A stretch of 13,426 nt of DNA, taken from Alphaproteobacteria bacterium. Lineage in GTDB: Bacteria; Pseudomonadota; Alphaproteobacteria; Micropepsales; Micropepsaceae. The notes under the pieces were generated by a model that was given only the letters and a program-made list of their open reading frames with translations, made no database searches and was not told the DNA's origin. The translations under genes were made by a program, and so were the position numbers. The DNA is taken from contig JAGWRJ010000304.1 in assembly GCA_028869725.1 (NCBI GenBank), forward strand, positions 1 through 13,426, written 5' to 3'. This document shows positions 11,602 to 13,426 of this stretch, in pieces (the first letter of the stretch is position 1; every line of letters starts with the position of its first letter).

Positions 11602-13215
11602 CTATAGGCCGTCTGGAAACTCTATCTTTTCCATTGCCGCCATGAGTTGCACAGGCATGTGGCGTAGGCCGTGGCCATAATTGGCTGACTCGTTTTTGTT
11701 GTCGACGTGGCCAGTGATGGCGTTGCGAACTTCCTCTTGGAGTTTTGCGCGGCGTGCTTGGTCAATCCACCAGTGACGCCAACTATGAGACGGAGAGATA
11801 CGTTTGTCGGCGATCCCTATCTTGTCTCGAACAAAACTAGCCATCAATCTCTGTGCCTGATTGCCCCGTCGTCCAAAGCGCGGATCAGGGGGAATATCAG
11901 GAAACAGCGGGGAGCCCGGAGGTAGGCTGGTGATGTAGTCCAGAAAACCTTCCGCAATGAGGCGCGGGTGCAATGGGATGCCGCGTCTTGAACTGTCGTT
12001 TTTCAACGAGCGAACGCCTTCGTTCTCGGCTCGGTCGTCGTCATCGTCGGCGTGCAGATAGAGGAAGGGCATCTCGCCATGCATAACCAAATCTTCCTTG
12101 ACCGATTGGCAGACCTCATTAAGTCGAGCGCCTGTCGCAGCCAAAACCCAAGGGAGAAAGCGCAAAGCTCCTCGTTCTTGCCGAGCCGTCAGCAAAATTT
12201 GCCGTGCCTCGTCATCGGTATAAGGTCGCCTCTTTGCTTTCTTTTTCCGTACTTTGGCAGGCGGTAGAAGGCCCTTAAACGGATTCTCGACGGCCTTCCC
12301 ATGAGCAAGTGCCCAACTCCAAATAGCCGACATTTCGCTGATATCGTTGCCGATTGATGATGGCTTCTTTTTGCTGCTGGCCTGCATGTCTTCCTTCCAT
12401 CGGACGGCCTCTGCGCGGGTTACTTGTGCAACGTCATCGTGGCCCAGGAAGGCGGCGAGCCGTTTGGCTGTACGGGACCTCTCATAGTAAGAGCGCGAGA
12501 TGATGGCGGCGTCTGGGTCGTGTCCATTGTCTCTGGCCCATCCTCTTACGAGTTCCTCGAATGTCACGATGGGAGCATTGGTGGCCGTCTTGGGCGGCGC
12601 TTTGACAGGCAACGTGGAAGCATCGGGGAAGCGCGGGGCGTATTCATCAGGTCCGTAGTCGCCCTTTGAGCGGCGCATCATGGTTTCTGCCAGTTGGACC
12701 TTGGCCAGCCAGAGTGCTCGCGCCATGGCATAAATAGAGGAAGCATCGGCGTAAAGCTGCTGTTCGGTGAGGAACATTTCGGCTTCTGTAATGGCGCGTG
12801 CGTTTGGCTCATAGTCAAACCATTCGCCGGTCATCTCGTCGCATGGGCAGGCGCTCAGAAGGTCGTCGTGCTCCACGCTCCACGCAAGGTAATCCCCAGG
12901 GTTGGCCTGATTATTTGCAAGTCGCTCTTTGTAGTAGACGCCTGCCAGGGCATGCACTTGCATATGAGTAAGTGCCTGAGGGGGGCGCTCAGCCGCAGCC
13001 CGGATTGCTTCCATTTTCCGCTCCAGTTCCTCCAGGTAGCGGGGAGCTAGGCGTAGCGCTTCTTTGCGATCCTTAGTGCCAAGCGACACTGTAAGCTCAC
13101 TTTTGACCCCAAAAAGTCTGACCGCTGTCTCTCTGTACTGGGGCGGGATCGGTTTTCGAAGACGATAGACGCGGCTTTTGGGGTGGAGCGTGGGACGAGT
13201 CATGGCAAGCGGCAT
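11602..13215 (-). CDS. int: Tyrosine site-specific integrase
   Basis: The 537-residue integrase would recombine the attachment sites in the tRNA gene. The N-terminus (VYRLRKPIPPQYRE...SLGTKDRKEALRLAPRYLEE, about 17-65) is the arm-binding type of N-terminal domain found in long proteobacterial integrases. The core-binding SAM-like domain spans about 217-320 (FEELVRGWARDN...MSAIWSWALAHGKAVENPFKGL). The catalytic domain shows Arg364 (ATGARLNEVCQ), a probable Lys405 (RSLKNDSSRRG), His477 and Arg480 (SHSWRHWW), His503 (AITGHV) and the nucleophile Tyr513 (SANYGHG). All key residues are present, so the enzyme is probably functional. ATG 13215 has AAGGTG 4 bases upstream; ATG 13203 is an alternative. 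The start codon lies inside one CATGTATCACC copy, so the integrase could repress its own synthesis. Confidence 0.94.
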   Translation of the reverse strand: MPLAMTRPTLHPKSRVYRLRKPIPPQYRETAVRLFGVKSELTVSLGTKDRKEALRLAPRYLEELERKMEAIRAAAERPPQALTHMQVHALAGVYYKERLANNQANPGDYLAWSVEHDDLLSACPCDEMTGEWFDYEPNARAITEAEMFLTEQQLYADASSIYAMARALWLAKVQLAETMMRRSKGDYGPDEYAPRFPDASTLPVKAPPKTATNAPIVTFEELVRGWARDNGHDPDAAIISRSYYERSRTAKRLAAFLGHDDVAQVTRAEAVRWKEDMQASSKKKPSSIGNDISEMSAIWSWALAHGKAVENPFKGLLPPAKVRKKKAKRRPYTDDEARQILLTARQERGALRFLPWVLAATGARLNEVCQSVKEDLVMHGEMPFLYLHADDDDDRAENEGVRSLKNDSSRRGIPLHPRLIAEGFLDYITSLPPGSPLFPDIPPDPRFGRRGNQAQRLMASFVRDKIGIADKRISPSHSWRHWWIDQARRAKLQEEVRNAITGHVDNKNESANYGHGLRHMPVQLMAAMEKIEFPDGL

Positions 13216-13236
13216 GTATCACCTTCATGTATCACC
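13213..13236 (+). promoter_or_regulatory. Tandem putative integrase arm-type sites, right end
   Basis: Two copies of CATGTATCACC, 13213-13223 and 13226-13236, with a 13-base period, identical to the copy at 239-249. They lie about 57-80 bp inside the right attachment repeat and overlap the integrase ribosome binding site and start codon. Confidence 0.58.
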
Positions 13237-13292
13237 TGAAAGCTCTCAGCCCATTGATTTAACTAATTTATTTTCGCATCAATGCGTTAGCA
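13237..13292 (-). promoter_or_regulatory. AT-rich integrase upstream region with inverted repeat
   Basis: Between the arm-like sites and the tRNA is an AT-rich segment flanked by the 7-bp inverted repeat CATTGAT (13252-13258) and ATCAATG (13278-13284). On the minus strand TTGATG could act as a -35 box, but no -10 box at good spacing is clear. Host-factor (IHF-like) bending or integrase promoter function is plausible; neither is shown. Confidence 0.4.
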
Positions 13293-13315
13293 TGGTGCGC
13301 CGGGAGGGACTCGAA
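13293..13315 (+). repeat. Proximal attachment site, 23-bp tRNA 3' end
   Basis: This block is identical to 143-165 and forms the 3' end of the tRNA gene. It is the recombination core next to the integrase gene. Confidence 0.9.
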
Positions 13316-13368
13316 CCCCCAACCAAACCGTTATGAGCGGTCCGCTCTAACCATTGAGCTACCAGCGC
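13293..13368 (-). tRNA. tRNA-Ile2 (anticodon CAT, lysidine type)
   Basis: Seventy-six bases fold as a full cloverleaf with encoded CCA. The acceptor pair is GCGCTGG/CCGGCGC, the D arm GCTC-AATGGTTA-GAGC, the anticodon arm GACCG-CTCATAA-CGGTT and the T arm GGGGG-TTCGAGT-CCCTC. The anticodon CAT allows elongator Met, initiator Met or Ile2. The short D loop and the TTTGGTT variable region resemble Ile2 tRNAs, whose C34 becomes lysidine (TilS) to read AUA, so I favour Ile2; annotation software often labels it Met. The gene is intact after island insertion because the island supplies an identical 3' end. Confidence 0.93.
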
Positions 13369-13380
13369 CTCCGGGCGTTG

Positions 13381-13408
13381 CTTTTAAGAGGAAGCGGCGC
13401 GGCGTCAA
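13381..13408 (-). promoter_or_regulatory. tRNA promoter
   Basis: On the minus strand TTGACG (13403-13408) and TAAAAG (13381-13386) are separated by 16 bases and end 12 bases before the mature tRNA 5' end. This is a normal layout for a stable-RNA promoter, in host sequence outside the island. Confidence 0.5.
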
Positions 13409-13426
13409 CCTTCAATCGGGCGCCTG

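Larger units (their letters stand above)
143..13315. mobile_element. tRNA-inserted genomic island (integrative element)
   Basis: An identical 23-bp direct repeat at 143-165 and 13293-13315 brackets the region; the copies are 13150 bp apart. The right copy is the 3' end of a complete tRNA-Ile2 gene, including CCA; the left copy is followed by unrelated sequence. A tyrosine integrase gene starts 78 bp inside the right repeat and is transcribed away from it. This is the classic layout of an element that recombines into the 3' end of a tRNA and restores it. Cargo includes a serine recombinase, a nested transposon, a polymerase-like gene and several defence-like genes. No relaxase, mating-pair genes, phage structural genes or clear replication initiator are seen, so the island probably depends on other elements for transfer. 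Confidence 0.88.

Noticed and set aside
143..13315. Prophage or conjugative element
   Set aside because: No capsid, terminase, portal, tail, lysis, relaxase or type IV secretion genes are present; only recombinases and cargo are seen.

Overview
The window holds a genomic island of about 13.2 kb inserted in the 3' end of a tRNA-Ile2(CAT) gene. The tRNA structure, the integrase type and the mixed GC content fit an alphaproteobacterium, possibly an acetic acid bacterium; that placement is inference and no species can be named. A 23-bp direct repeat, made of the last 23 bases of the tRNA, lies at 143-165 and 13293-13315. A tyrosine integrase gene is adjacent to the tRNA, as expected for a tRNA-targeting integrative element. 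Bases 1-142 and 13369-13426 are flanking chromosome. An 11-bp word near both ends, three copies in all, is a good candidate for the integrase arm-binding site; one copy contains the integrase start codon.

Left part (166-2427): a largely non-coding end, a small two-helix membrane protein on the minus strand, a serine recombinase translationally coupled to a 32-residue membrane peptide, and a promoter with a possible 37-residue ORF. Centre-left (2428-5065): a complete IS1595-type transposon with 20-bp perfect terminal repeats (21 of 22 over the full ends) and an 8-bp target duplication (AAACTCTA). It carries two overlapping genes: a zinc-ribbon DDE transposase and a single-chain protein that joins a beta-class adenine methyltransferase to a C-terminal Mrr-like PD-(D/E)xK nuclease-type domain. 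It is a separate, younger insertion inside the island.

Centre (5074-8001): a gene-poor stretch, then a 479-residue protein whose C-terminal half shows motifs A, B and C of the family-A DNA polymerase / T7-type RNA polymerase superfamily, then an unrecognised protein. A minus-strand gene with its own strong terminator follows (8131-8515). Right part (8516-11341): a 670-bp non-coding stretch with an imperfect 90-bp tandem repeat, then three same-strand genes: an Abi-alpha-like (DUF4393) protein and two helical proteins. These two and the protein at 7090-8001 share a G/A-rich helix and a late (F/I)VH(P/A)-type motif that recalls HEPN-like abortive-infection proteins. The island ends with the degraded C-terminal piece of a second integrase (11418-11585) and the intact integrase (11602-13215).

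There are no structural phage genes, relaxase, conjugation genes or recognisable replication initiator. The best reading is a small non-conjugative integrative island with defence-like cargo, into which a restriction-modification-like transposon has jumped. The polymerase-like protein and the cluster of helical proteins are the least explained parts and the best candidates for something undescribed.
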